From: Diphasiastrum complanatum
Taxonomy: Eukaryota > Streptophyta > Lycopodiopsida > Lycopodiales > Lycopodiaceae
Direction: 5' to 3'
Length of the DNA stretch: 64,000 nucleotides
Assembly (NCBI GenBank): GCA_029204225.1
Contig: CM055097.1
Coordinates: 10,405,184-10,469,183, forward strand
The position numbers were made by a program, and so were the translations under genes. Positions 23,622 to 33,479 of the stretch are shown piece by piece; position 1 is the first letter of the stretch, and each line of letters starts with the position of its first letter. Below the pieces are notes generated by a model, which worked only from the letters and a program-made list of their open reading frames with translations, was not told the origin of the DNA and did no database searches.

Positions 23622-23653
<32 letters not shown>
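23622..23653 (+). repeat. (CT)16 microsatellite before the SYS1 acceptor
   Basis: A pure CT run ending 28 bases before the AG of the exon 2 acceptor. It is pyrimidine-rich in the coding direction and may serve in splice-site recognition. Confidence 0.95.
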
Positions 23654-23654
<1 letters not shown>

Positions 23655-23681
23655 TGAAAAAACTACGCATGGCCATTGCAG

Positions 23682-23937
23682 AGCCGGATATCTGTTTTTG
23701 TTGGTCGAAAGAGCCAAGAAATGCTTGGATTTTACTGCCACAATGTACATTATTCATCTCTTCTTTTGCCTTGTATATGGTGGCCTGCCATCATCTCTTA
23801 TTTGGTGGTTTGTAAATGGCGTTTGCCTTATTGTTACGGCGGTGCTTGGCGAATGGCTGTGCATGAGGCGTGAGCTCAGAGAAATTCCTATGCGTATCAA
23901 TCGTCCAAGTAAAATTTCTCCTTCCTCCTCTCTCTAA
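23682..23937 (+). CDS. SYS1: SYS1 homologue, exon 2
   Basis: Codes residues 75-159. After the split Gly codon it reads AGYLFLLVERAKKCLDFTAT, the conserved SYS1 core (LVERARKCLDF in homologues). Then membrane segment 3 with YIIHLFFCLVYGGLPSSLIW, membrane segment 4 with FVNGVCLIVTAVLGEW, and a basic cytosolic tail LCMRRELREIPMRIN, ending PSSSL and TAA. The order and spacing match the family across its full length. Together with exon 1 there is no interruption. Gene orientation is opposite to the copia bodies in the intron. Confidence 0.9.
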
Positions 23938-24041
23938 TCTACTGGTCTTAGGTAACTCAGTTGTTTAAACTGGTATATTGACCGTGAATGTAACTCCATT
24001 TTGTTAATTGGTGCCCTAGATTGTTGGTTTCAGTAGATTTT

Positions 24042-24047
24042 AATAAA
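24042..24047 (+). terminator. Candidate poly(A) signal of the SYS1 gene
   Basis: AATAAA lies 105 bases after the SYS1 stop codon, a usual distance. Confidence 0.5.
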
Positions 24048-24719
24048 CATATTATGCTCCCTTGTGTTTTCTGTCTCGTTGAGGTCTGATTCGTTTTTGC
24101 CTCTTATGTGTATGTCATAACAATTTGACCTTCTGCAGTGGTCATATGTTGCCAGTGCCATTTTATTTTTGCAAAATGGCTTTGGATGGTTTGAAATTCT
24201 TTGAGGTTTGTGTGGTTTGATTTTCTGTTTCAAGATGTTCAAAAAGCAATCAAGCAAGAAATAAGGTTGCTGAAAATACTGAATTTTTTTTTACCGGTCA
24301 TGATGTAGAAACCCTTGTTTTCTACTGCTCAATGATCCTGAGCTTTTATCTGCACCTTGTTAAACTAGTTCACAATGGTAAATGGGGAAAATAGGCAATG
24401 ATAGTAGTTGATTTATCTTTTTAGATGAATCCTATGAAAAACAACAGTATATTGTTTAATAACAAGCATTTGAACTAAAAAATCGTTGTAGTAGTTTGCT
24501 TCTTGTGTAGTAAATCAATAAATAAGTGTTTTAACCCTCGTATAAGCTTAGATTGCCAACTGACATTCTAATTTTGCGGTACATACTGTCTTCTCTCTTT
24601 AGACAATGATAATCAGTTACTCAAAATCGAGATAGTTATCGATGAATGTTTTAGTTTCTTTCAGGATTGTGATTTATAGATACAAATATTAATTAATAAA
24701 AAGTGATTGTGAGGAGGAG

Positions 24720-24960
24720 GTTAGGGACATCATCTGATTGACTCTGGCCTTTAGTGCTAGCCTTCATCAGGACCAAGGTACCTTTCACCTCTTTCTACAA
24801 ATATATGAGAACGTATGTTTGTGCATGTGACCTACTACTTTTGGGCATCGACGAGGCGAGCAGGGATGTCGTAGTATTTTGTCCATGCTATGCAATGTGC
24901 ATGACGACCTTTATAATTGGACTCCACAAGGTTGAAGATTGCATGTCTTTTTCGTCATGA
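24720..24960 (+). repeat. Unclassified repeat, copy A
   Basis: Shares ordered words with 25175-25367 plus 31774-31850: ACCTACTACTTTTGGGCATCGAC, GATGTCGTAGTATTT.GTCCA.GCTATGCA and GGACTCCACAAGGTTGAAG. The second copy was split by the gypsy element. Identity of the repeat unknown. Confidence 0.6.
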
Positions 24961-25174
24961 CGTGTACTATCCTAGAAACAACCTCGATATCTTTTTCTGT
25001 TGTTTTAGTGGACATGTAGTCTCATTTGAGATTTTAGTCCAAGTTGCCACCAGCTGGTTTGTCCTCCCCTCATTCTTTCCATCTTCAGTGGTGTATTTTG
25101 CTTATCGGTTATCCTTGTTAGTTAGTTTTCAGGAAAGTAGAAGTGAGGAGATGTGATTCTGAGTATTCTTCTTC

Positions 25175-25367
25175 TAAGGAAATAGGTCCTTTTTTTGATT
25201 GGCTTTGCTCTTTAATGCCAGCCTATCACCGAGTCTACCTTTCACTGCTGGAGAAGTGATTTGAACTTGGTACAGTGGTCTTTTCTATATATATGAAGGT
25301 CATAGGAGTATACTTGTCAATGTTACCTACACCTACTCTTGGCCATTGACAAAGTGAAAAGAGATGG
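25175..25367 (+). repeat. Unclassified repeat, copy B, left part
   Basis: Left part of the repeat interrupted by the gypsy element at 25368. The text resumes at 31774. Ends with the target duplication GATGG (25363-25367). Confidence 0.6.
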
Positions 25368-25743
25368 AGTTACAATCTAAGATTCACTAGCTATGCTAGA
25401 AAGCAGGACTTAAGCTAGAAAGCAAGAAGAGAGAATGCTTAAGGAGGCTAAAGAGGAGCAATCATCATAAACTGAATAAAGGAATACAATGCTGCCCTAT
25501 ATATACCCTCTCCCTGAATCAAATAGAGGATTCAAAAAAGGGATGGAATAGGATTTGGAGGGAAAATAGTGCACCTTCCCAATAGGAGGACCCTCACTCC
25601 AAATCAACGTGACCAAGTCCTAAAATTTTGACCAGATAGGGCCCAAGGCCAGTATATGAATAAAAAGGGCCCTTAGGCCTGCTTATGCATAGTAACGAAT
25701 AAAAGAATGGACGTGGCGAATGTAGTGAGCCAAGTTCATAACT
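25368..25743 (-). repeat. 3' LTR of the gypsy chromovirus
   Basis: 376 bp, starting (minus strand) AGTTATGAACTTGG after the polypurine tract GCAGGGGAG at 25744-25752 and ending TAACT before CCATC. A TATATATA box lies at about 25494-25506. Confidence 0.93.
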
Positions 25744-25970
25744 CTCCCCTGCAGAAAAACAAAGCCCTCCACCGGCTAGCAAGCATAATGACTATCTAAA
25801 ACAATAATGTAAGCATGCTAAATACTGAAAAATCACGAATTAATGGAAATACTGATGGAGAGGACATAAGTTGTCACAACAGATACCCCAAAAGTATCAT
25901 AACTGTGTAAAGCAAGTACTAAGCAAATACTACAACAAAACAGAAAAAAGAATAGTCATAGCTAGCCGAA

Positions 25971-27245
25971 TCATGAAGTAGAGGGAGCAACTGCAATGAC
26001 ATCTGTAGTAGAGGAAAGAACTAAAGCCATGAGGGCTCGAGCCTGATCTACCAATAATGGTGTATGATAAAAGACATCGATAGGCTCCCAAGTGGCCTCC
26101 TCAAGAGGACGATCATCCCACTGTACCAAAAACTGAACCTGCCTGCGACGTCGACTATGCTGAAGGCGAACTTGATGGATGTCAACTGGCAAAAAAGGGA
26201 ACAACTCTGGCTCTGTAGGAAATGTGATATCGCGAGGAGTATCATCCTTAATGGTAGCTCGTAAAAGGCTAACATGAAATATATCACAGGCTCGTGTAGA
26301 ATCAGGCAACAGTACCCGGTATGTAACAGGGCTGAGGCGATCCAAGATACAGTAAGGCCCATAATAGCGTGGTGCAAGCTTCTCAGTAGAAGCGTGACCC
26401 TGAACAAAGTAATGACGTGCAAAGCGTAACTGGAGGTAAACCATATCATTAACCTGAAACTCAACATGACGACGATGACGATCAACAGAAGTCTGATAGC
26501 GCTGCTGAAGATGCTGTAAGTGAGTAGTAGCCCTAGCAATAAGCTCGCGAGCACCGGATAAAAAAGAGGCAATGGTAACCGGTGTATCATCAGTTGGAAG
26601 AGGCACCCCTGGCAAAAGAAGAGCATACCCATGAGCCAATAAGAAAGGTGAAACTCCAGTGCTGGTACTAACAGAGCTATTATAGCTATGCTCTGCCAAA
26701 CATAAATGCTGATCCCAATCCTGCCCTGAAGGAGAAACAAAATGTCGAAGATAATCCTCAAGGATTCGATTAAGGACCTCAGTCTGCCCATCAGCAGTAG
26801 AATGATAAGCAGTACCCATCAGAAGCTGTACATCCAAAATACGCATAAGCTCTGTCCAGAATGTAGATGTAAACTTACTATCCCGATCAGATAGGATAGT
26901 ACGTGGCATACCAGGCAGGCGAAAAATCTCTGATAGGAAAAGACGTGCGCACTGCTCAGCTGTAATAGTACCGCGGACCGGTATAAAGTGTGCCTGTTTC
27001 GAGAACCGATCTACCACCACCATACAAGAGTCATGATCACGGCAGGTATGAGGAAGACCAAGGATAAAGTCCATAGAAATATCTGTCCATTGGCGATGAG
27101 GAATGGGCCAACTCTGGAGCAAACCAGTGGACTTAGCACGGGAATATTTATTACGGGCACAAAAAGGACAATCACGAATAAGATGGGCTAGCTGAGATTT
27201 CATGGATGGCCAATAGAAATTGTCCTTAAGACATGCATAAGACTT
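25971..27245 (-). pseudogene. Gypsy integrase and chromodomain
   Basis: Follows the RT frame after one TAG at 27246-27248, in the same frame. Zinc-binding HHCC: the histidines are DAH and GGH just upstream, the cysteines are in IRDCPFCARNKYSRAKS. Catalytic core: WTDISMDFILGLP (first D), TILSDRDSKFTSTFW (second D) and DGQTEVLNRILEDYLRHF (E). C-terminal GPY region: LAPRYYGPYCILDRLSPVTYR. It ends with a chromodomain, VQFLVQWDDRPLEEATWEPI. Integrase inserts the cDNA; chromodomains steer chromoviruses towards particular chromatin. Apart from the upstream stop this 410-codon part is open. Confidence 0.92.
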
Positions 27246-29000
27246 CTAAAAACCAAAATGGCCACCAATAGGGAAAGCATGAGCATCATACAACAACTGA
27301 GGACGAATGGAAAGAGAACTGGGAATACATAAAGCACCATAGTGGTATAAACGATCATCATCAACAGTATAAACCTGGAACTTCTGAGAGGACGAAAGGG
27401 GACGAGAACGATAAACATCAGAAAAGTCAGAACAAGACAAATATGCAGCCGGTAAATCATCAAACCAAGAAGGAACTGAAGCAACTATACTACGTAACAA
27501 TGCAGGAAGACGAGATAAAGCATTAGCTGCCGTGTTTGCCTTGCCTGGACGATACAAAATATCAAAATGAAAAGACTGCAAAAATTGTAACCAACGATAT
27601 TGACGATCACTAAGATCACGCTGAGAAAAAAGATAATGGAGAGATTGATGATCAGTAATAATATAAAAAAGAACACGATACAAATAATGGCGCCACTTCT
27701 TAAGAGCATGGATAACAACAAGTAGCTCTTTTTCATGTAAAGAGTAACGTTGCTCATAAGAGTGCAAACGACGAGGCTCATAAGCAATAACACACTCGGA
27801 CTGACGAAGAAGAGCGCCTAAACCAACAACACTAGCATCAGTCTCAACAATAAAACGCTGATCAAATTGGGGGAGACACATAACAACAGCAGAAACAATG
27901 GCATGACGTAAAGCATCAAAAGCAATTTGACACTCAGGAGTCCAAACAAAGGTATGAGACTTCTTTAGTAGCGAATGAAGCGGAGCAGCCACAGTGGCAA
28001 AATACTTAACAAGACGACGCAGATGGGTAGCCATACCTAAAAACATACGAACATGATGAACATCGGTTGGGACAGGCCAATTCTCAATAGCCTGAACTTT
28101 TCGAGGATCAAGACGAATACGTCCACCACAAATAAGAAAACCCAAAAATTCAATTTCAGCCATGACAAAAGAACATTTGGACAATTTGGCGTACATTTGA
28201 TGCTTAACAAATAACTCAAACATAGATGATAGATGTTTCACATGATCAGACAAAGAAGTACTAAAAACAAGAATGTCATCAAAATAAACTAATACACAAA
28301 CACCTAGCAGAGGACGTAAAATATTATTCATAGCATTCTGAAATGTGGGTGGACCATTCTGAACACCAAATGGAAGAACACGAAACTCATACAAACCTAA
28401 ATGAGTACGAAATGCAGTCTTATGCTCATCAGAAGGACGCATCCTAATTTGGTAGTATCCAGAACGTGGGTCAATTTTGGAAAAGATGAAAGAAGTGCCA
28501 AGCTGATCAAAAAGGTCATCCATGTGAGGTATAGGATACTTATTACGGGTAGTAAGCTTGTTTAAGGCACGATAGTCAATGCAAAGGCGTTTGGTTCCAT
28601 CTTTTTTGGCAACAAGGAGGATAGGAGCACCAAAGGGACTATGGCTAGGCACAATGAGGCCCTGACATAAAAGGGAAGCAATATGGAGCTGAACCTCATC
28701 ACGTTCAACTTTATACATACGATATGGAGCACGAGAGGGTGGGGTAGCACCAGGAATAAGATCAATATGGTGGGTGACATCTCGTAATGGTGGCAGAGAC
28801 ATAGGTTCTGAAAAGACAACAGAATAGCGATGCAATAAGTCAGAAATCACCTGAGGAAGAGGACCCATGGATGGAGCAGGAGTAGCAGCAACTGATGTAC
28901 TATGAATGATAAAAAGAGCTGCACCCTGAGCCTTTGGCAGGCTACGCATAAACTGCTTCCCGGTAATCAACTGATAGTCACCTTGGGAATCAATACCAGA
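27246..29000 (-). pseudogene. Gypsy reverse transcriptase and RNase H
   Basis: RT begins after a linker: VISDLLHRYSVVFSEP, HHIDLIPGATPPSRAPYRM, then GLIVPSHSPFGAPILLVAKK, CIDYRALNKLTTRNKYPIP, FSKIDPRSGYYQIRM, PFGVQNGPPTFQNAMN and the catalytic VLVYFDDILVFS. Gypsy RTs usually read PFGL.NAP; here the proline is kept but the words differ slightly. RNase H follows: FIVETDASVVGLGALL (D), SLHEKELLVVIHALKKW (E) and YIITDHQSLHYLF (D). The frame continues open from 29252 but the part before about 29000 belongs to a different, protease-coding frame. It ends at the TAG at 27246. Confidence 0.92.
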
Positions 29001-29578
29001 AAGTAAATGATGCCGACCAGCATAAAGACAGTATCTGCTGAGAAAGATCCACAACAACAGTACCAAGTGAAGAAAACCAATCTGCACCAAGAATAATGTC
29101 ATAGTGCTCCAGAGGAATAATATAGAAATCTGCTTGTCCAGAGAAGTCACCAATGCTATAGTCCAAGCCCAAAAGCATCTGAGAGCTGATAAAAGAATGT
29201 GAGCTAGCAACCTCGATACTGAGAGATTGTGTAGCAGAAATAGGTGTAGCACGAATTTTGGTGGAAATGTAACTGCTAATAAATGAATGTGTACTCCAAA
29301 ATGCGGACACGTAACCGAATAGAACGAGGACTAGGACGCTCAGCCCAAGTAGCATAAGCAAGCTGTGCATGGCAAGCGGCAGAAGCAGGATCATCAGGAA
29401 GCGGGTCAGCCGGATCATCAACAGAATGTGGGTCAGGAGTATCAAGAATTTGGATATAAACACTAGAATCATCAGGAGTAAGAGCCTCATGGTAAAAAAC
29501 AGCCGTAGGAGGACCAGGAGACTGTCGGCAATCACGGACTAGATGATCTGGAATCTTACAGCGATAACAAAGGTGCTT
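28990..29578 (-). pseudogene. Gypsy zinc knuckle and protease, frameshifted
   Basis: Directly after the gag stop, the same frame gives CYRCKIPDHLVRDC, a perfect CCHC knuckle, then an acidic linker to about 29280. A shift leads to THSFISSYISTKI and EHYDIILGADWFSSLGTVV, the gypsy protease body with the ILGMDWL-type motif. The active-site DSG preceding THSFI is replaced by AFWS, so the protease is dead. Confidence 0.8.
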
Positions 29579-30729
29579 CTACTGAGTCTCAACGAACTCT
29601 GTGGCCGAATAACGTCGAACAAAGGTAGGACGGGGTGTAGGAGGACGAAGAGGAACGGTAGTAGAAGAAGCCAAAGTAGGAGAAGCAGTGGAATGAGAGC
29701 CGAGAAAAACGAGAAGAAGTGGATAATGTCGAACAAAGGCATGGCGATGTGTAGGAGGGCGAGGAGGAACGGTAGTAGAAGAAGCCAAAGTAGGAGAAGC
29801 AGTGGAATGAGAGCGAGAAAAACAAGAAGAAGTGGATAACTCAAGATACTTATGCTGCAAGGTAGTAGCCAAGGAGATAGCATCTGAGAGAGTAGGAGGC
29901 CGAAAAGATGAGACATCATATCGTAAGGAGCCTCTAAGACCGACAATAAAACGTGAAATAAGCTCTGTAGGATGAAGATCAGTAAAAAGGTAGGAAAGCT
30001 TAGTAAACTGATCAATATAAGCAGTCAAATCACTAGTATGGCGAAGGCTACGAAACAGATCACATTGGCGAACCAACCACTGTGGGTCAATTCTAGCCAT
30101 ACGAAGATCATGACGAAAAGTAGGCCATATATTTAAACCCCTCGCGAGTAGGCTCAGAGCGATAGACACGTCACCAAGTCTGAGCTTGACCATCTAAATG
30201 TAATGCAGCCAACTGCACTTTCTGGGTGTCAGTCTTGGGATACATAAGAAAATAGGTCTCTAATTTAGGGAACCAATTTTCCAAGATATTCCCGTTAGAC
30301 GAACCAGAATGAGTAGTAAGCTGGATGCGATCACGAAAATCACGAGCAAAATGGGGCTCATGATTACTTGAAAAAGTAGGAGAAGGAAATACTGGTGGTG
30401 CGGAGGGAAATCCAGGTGGTGGTACAGAAGACCTGAAAGGAGACCCATAAGGACTAGCACAATGAAGGGAGACCAAACATACTACCAAAAGCACCTCCTG
30501 AAGATGGAGATGGAGCAGGAGCAGACGTACTTAAAATAGGAAATAAAGGTGCTTTACCAGGACGATGAAGAATGTCTGGGGGGATGGTATCCCCTCGCGG
30601 TAGGATAGTCTCAAGGCTAGAAAGAACACGATCAATACGACTCTCAAGATGATCCATGCGGGCATCAATATGTGTAAAACGATCATCTAAAGAGCTCTGC
30701 GGTGGGTCTTCTGATGAAGAAGTCGCCAT
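29579..30729 (-). pseudogene. Gypsy gag, in three frames
   Basis: Starts MATSSSEDPPQSSLDDRFTH at 30729 with a short heptad region (MDHLESRIDRVLSSLETIL) suggestive of a coiled coil. After two frame changes the capsid core follows: NWFPKLETYFLMY, VQLAALHLDGQAQTW, then LTAYIDQFTKLSYLFTDLHP and FIVGLRGSLRYDVSSFRP. The C-terminal part carries an in-frame 38-residue duplication. It ends with TAG at 29579-29581; the knuckle lies beyond that stop in the same frame, so the stop could be a suppressible gag-pol stop or simple decay. Confidence 0.85.
29614..29841 (-). repeat. In-frame 114 bp tandem duplication within gag
   Basis: The sequence at 29614-29727 recurs at 29728-29841 with few changes. Each copy encodes 38 residues containing SHSTASPTLASSTTVP. 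The length is divisible by three, so the frame is kept. Confidence 0.9.
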
Positions 30730-30899
30730 AGGGACTAAGGAAGAGACAAAACCTGAGGGAGAGGACGTTTGTCGTCACCCCAACTTAGTCTAACTTTTAA
30801 AATCACCAAAAATGGCACAAAAACAGCCAATCAAGATGGATAATAATTAGAAAATAAGGGGCAGCAAAATGAGCAGCAAGTCGATGGAGAAATCCGTCG

Positions 30900-31397
30900 A
30901 GAATGGTGAAATAATAGGTCGCTGGGTAGCAACTACCAAGATCCACAATATGCTGAAAAAAATAGGCTGGAAAAGATGCTGAAGTAAGGCGTTGATCAGC
31001 CTTCAATCAATAGCCGAAACAGACAGCAAGTCCGTGAAGAGAACCGCTGAAAATGAGACGGTAGTAGGGCGCTAGGCAGCAGCTACCGAATCTGAAAAAT
31101 GATGAGTAAAATAGCTGAAAATAATGGTGATGTAGGGCGCCGGACAGCCTCCAATCAATATAAAAAATGAACTGCAAATTGGTGACGAAAAGTGTCGAAA
31201 ATGATGAGGTAGTAGGGCGCTGGACAGCAGCTACCAAATCTGCAAAAACAATGAAAATTTGCCGAAAAAATTGACGAAAGTGATGGGTAGTAGGGCGCTG
31301 GACAGCCACCAAAATGACGGAGAAAATCGATGAAAGTGATGGGTGTTAGGGCGCTGGACAGCCACCACCAAATCTGCAGGAAAGTGTTCTGATACCA
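30900..31397 (-). repeat. Gypsy leader: imperfect tandem repeats
   Basis: On the plus strand GTAGGGCGCTGGACAGCAGC-like words recur near 30925, 31065, 31130, 31213, 31292 and 31347, each followed by CTACCAAATCTG or CCACC and an A-rich stretch of 40-60 bases. This lies between primer site and gag. Confidence 0.8.
31385..31397 (-). promoter_or_regulatory. Primer binding site of the gypsy chromovirus
   Basis: On the minus strand TGGTATCAGAAC directly follows the LTR end TAACT. It resembles the initiator tRNA-Met site with a mismatch near its end. Confidence 0.8.
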
Positions 31398-31773
31398 AGT
31401 TATAAGCTAAGATTCACTAGCTATGCTAGAAAGCAGGACTTAAGCTAGAAAGCAAGAAGAGAGAATGCTTAAGGAGGCTAAAGAAGAGCAATCATCATAA
31501 ACTGAATAAAGGAATACGATGCTGCCCTATATATACCCTCTCCCTGAATCAAATAGAGGATTCAAAAAAGGGAGGGAATAGGATTTGGAGGAAAAATAGT
31601 GCACCTTCCCAATAAGAGGATTCTTACTCCAAATCAACGTGACCAAGTCCTAAAAATATGACCAAATAGGGCCCAAGGCCAATATATGAATAAAAAGGGC
31701 CCTTAGGTCTGCTTATGCATATTAACAAATAAAAGAATGGACACGGCGAATGTAATGAGCCAAGTCCATAACT
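31398..31773 (-). repeat. 5' LTR of the gypsy chromovirus
   Basis: 376 bp, colinear with 25368-25743. Flanked on its outer side by GATGG. Confidence 0.93.
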
Positions 31774-32883
31774 GATGGTGTAGCATTTGGTCCACACTAT
31801 GCATGATGGAGTTCATGGTAATAAAGGTTTGTGGTTGGATGCCATAAGGTTGAAGCTGTGAACAATGCCAATATAATAAAGCAGAAAGACTCAAAGTTGC
31901 AGGTTTTTTACATCCTTTGGAAATTCCCAACAAGAAATGGGAAAGCATTTCACTGGATTTTGTGATTGGACTCCCTAAAACCGGGAAGGGTCATGATGCC
32001 ATTTGGGTGGTGGTTGATAGGCTAACCGAATTGCGCAATTTATACCAACTAAATCAATTGTCAAGGCATCTAAACTAGCCTAGATGTTCAGATTGTATGG
32101 CTTGCTGAATAATATTGTCACTGACCTTGACTCCAAATTAATTGGCAAGTTTTGGTAGTCAGTTTTTGATAAACTTGAGACAACCCTTAGTCTTAGTTCT
32201 TCAAATCACCCAAAAAGTATCAACTAGACAATGGAAAATATGATTAGAGCATGTCTCTCATCGATAGTTTGATTGGGAAAAGTATCTCCCAAAGGTTGAG
32301 TTCGCGCACAATAGTGCGACGCATTCTGCCACCGGATTCAGTCCTTTTATGTCGATGTATGGCTTTTAGCCACGTTCGCCAGTTTCTGTCGAACTCAAAG
32401 GTCTCAAGGTGCAAGTTTTAGTGGATTTCCTGCAAGATATGCTGCAGTGGCGAAAGAAAGCATTAATATCGCTCAAGATAGAGCTCAGTTTTATGCTAAC
32501 CGTGGTCGCTCATCTCGAGAATTTGAGGTCGGAACCTGGTGTATCTTTATATCCCTAAACATTCTAAGGTATTGCGGACGGGGAAATGTCATAAGCTATC
32601 TCCACAATATACTGGTCCATACAAGGTTGTAAAGAAAATCAACCGGGTGGCGTATCAGCTAGATCTTCCGATTGGAGTTGGGGTTCATCCTGTTTTCCAC
32701 GTAAGTCGTTTCAAAGAGCGGGGTAGTCGGAAGGATTCCTCAATTTTGGAAGGTGAACTGTTGAATTGGAGGATCTGACTACCTTTGTACCTAATGTGCC
32801 AGAGAGGGTTGTTGACGTTCATCGACACCAGTTGAGAAACCGTTTGGTTTTTGCTTTTAGGCTGCTTTTGCTTTTCGGCATAG
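31774..32883 (+). pseudogene. Second gypsy element: integrase and partial chromodomain, heavily decayed
   Basis: After the right part of repeat copy B (to about 31850) the plus strand reads NKAERLKVAGFLHPLEIP, KKWESISLDFVIGLPKTGKG and DAIWVVVDRL, the start of the integrase core. Later parts in shifted frames show [17 protein letters not shown] and, at about 32540-32760, HKLSPQYTGPYKVVKKINR, AYQLDLPIGVGVHPVFHVS and RVVDVHRHQLRN, the GPY region and start of a chromodomain. Sequence homology breaks off at about 32880 where LTR sequence of another element begins; the chromodomain end reappears at 37568. Confidence 0.8.
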
Positions 32884-33043
32884 ACCAAAGTCTATAAGCA
32901 TCTAGTGCCCCCAAGCACATTTGCAATGGGACATAGTTGGAGTTTCTCATCATTTGTATTCTCTCTCATGTGTATGACTATTGTCTAACAACAATAGGAA
33001 TGTTGTCTTGGGTTACTTGTATGATCAAGTCGGTTTTCTAACA
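32884..33043 (+). repeat. Truncated 5' LTR of the LARD-like element
   Basis: Matches 37409-37567 (shared CTATTGTCTAACAACAATAG and ATGATCAAGTCGGTTTTCT, ending CTAACA). Its first part is missing. Confidence 0.85.
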
Positions 33044-33055
33044 TGGTATCAGAGC
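33044..33055 (+). promoter_or_regulatory. Primer binding site, initiator tRNA-Met
   Basis: TGGTATCAGAGC directly after the LTR end. Confidence 0.9.
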
Positions 33056-33479
33056 ATGGTTCAAGATTCGAGAGAACAAGGAGGTACTTAACAAACGGAG
33101 TCAATCATCATATGCAGGTTGATCCAACCATCTTCAAGGTGTGTCCCTAGCCAGCTCGCAATTTTGATCGTCATCTACAAGGGTGGAAACTTTGTGAAAG
33201 GAGATTCGGTGCTACAAGGAGGAGCTGTGCTGCATGAGGAGTCTATGAAGTTTGCCTCAGATCTCAGGTCACTGGAGGTAGTTTGTTTAAAGACTAAGTT
33301 GAGAGAGTGGCAGCGCAGGGCGATCGCCACCAAAATCTTTTCAGGGACGGATTTATGGTGTTGTTGAATCGTGAGCACTTGCTATTGAAGAGCCATATGC
33401 TATAGATTTTGAAGGAATTCTATGCTTGTTGCTGCTGACTGGAAGCCAGATTGCTATTGGTGAAGGAGACGAATTGCTG

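Larger units (their letters stand above)
13729..23681 (+). other. SYS1 intron, 9,953 bp, retrotransposon-filled
   Basis: The donor GTGAGC follows exon 1 and the acceptor CATTGCAG precedes exon 2. Phase is preserved (GG|A encodes Gly). The intron contains a duplicated LTR end (14543-14937), a reverse copia fragment (15285-16740), a reverse copia body with LTR (18650 onward), a 104 bp tandem duplication, and a 32 bp CT tract about 28 bp before the acceptor that may act as its polypyrimidine tract. Confidence 0.85.
25368..31773 (-). mobile_element. Complete Ty3-gypsy chromovirus, 6,406 bp, with target duplication
   Basis: Two 376 bp LTRs (25368-25743 and 31398-31773) bound an internal region with gag, protease remnant, RT, RNase H, integrase and chromodomain in gypsy order. 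GATGG flanks both sides (25363-25367, 31774-31778). By eye the LTRs differ at about 21 positions (about 94% identity), so the insertion is not recent. Gag is split over frames and one stop interrupts pol before integrase, so it is not autonomous now. LTR ends are AG...CT rather than TG...CA. Confidence 0.93.

Noticed and set aside
26048-26791. 247-codon minus-strand frame
   Set aside because: Out-of-frame shadow of the gypsy integrase, hydrophobic only because of the frame shift.
29539-30015. Leucine-rich minus-strand frame resembling a membrane protein
   Set aside because: Overlaps gag in another frame; the repeats reflect the 114 bp duplication.
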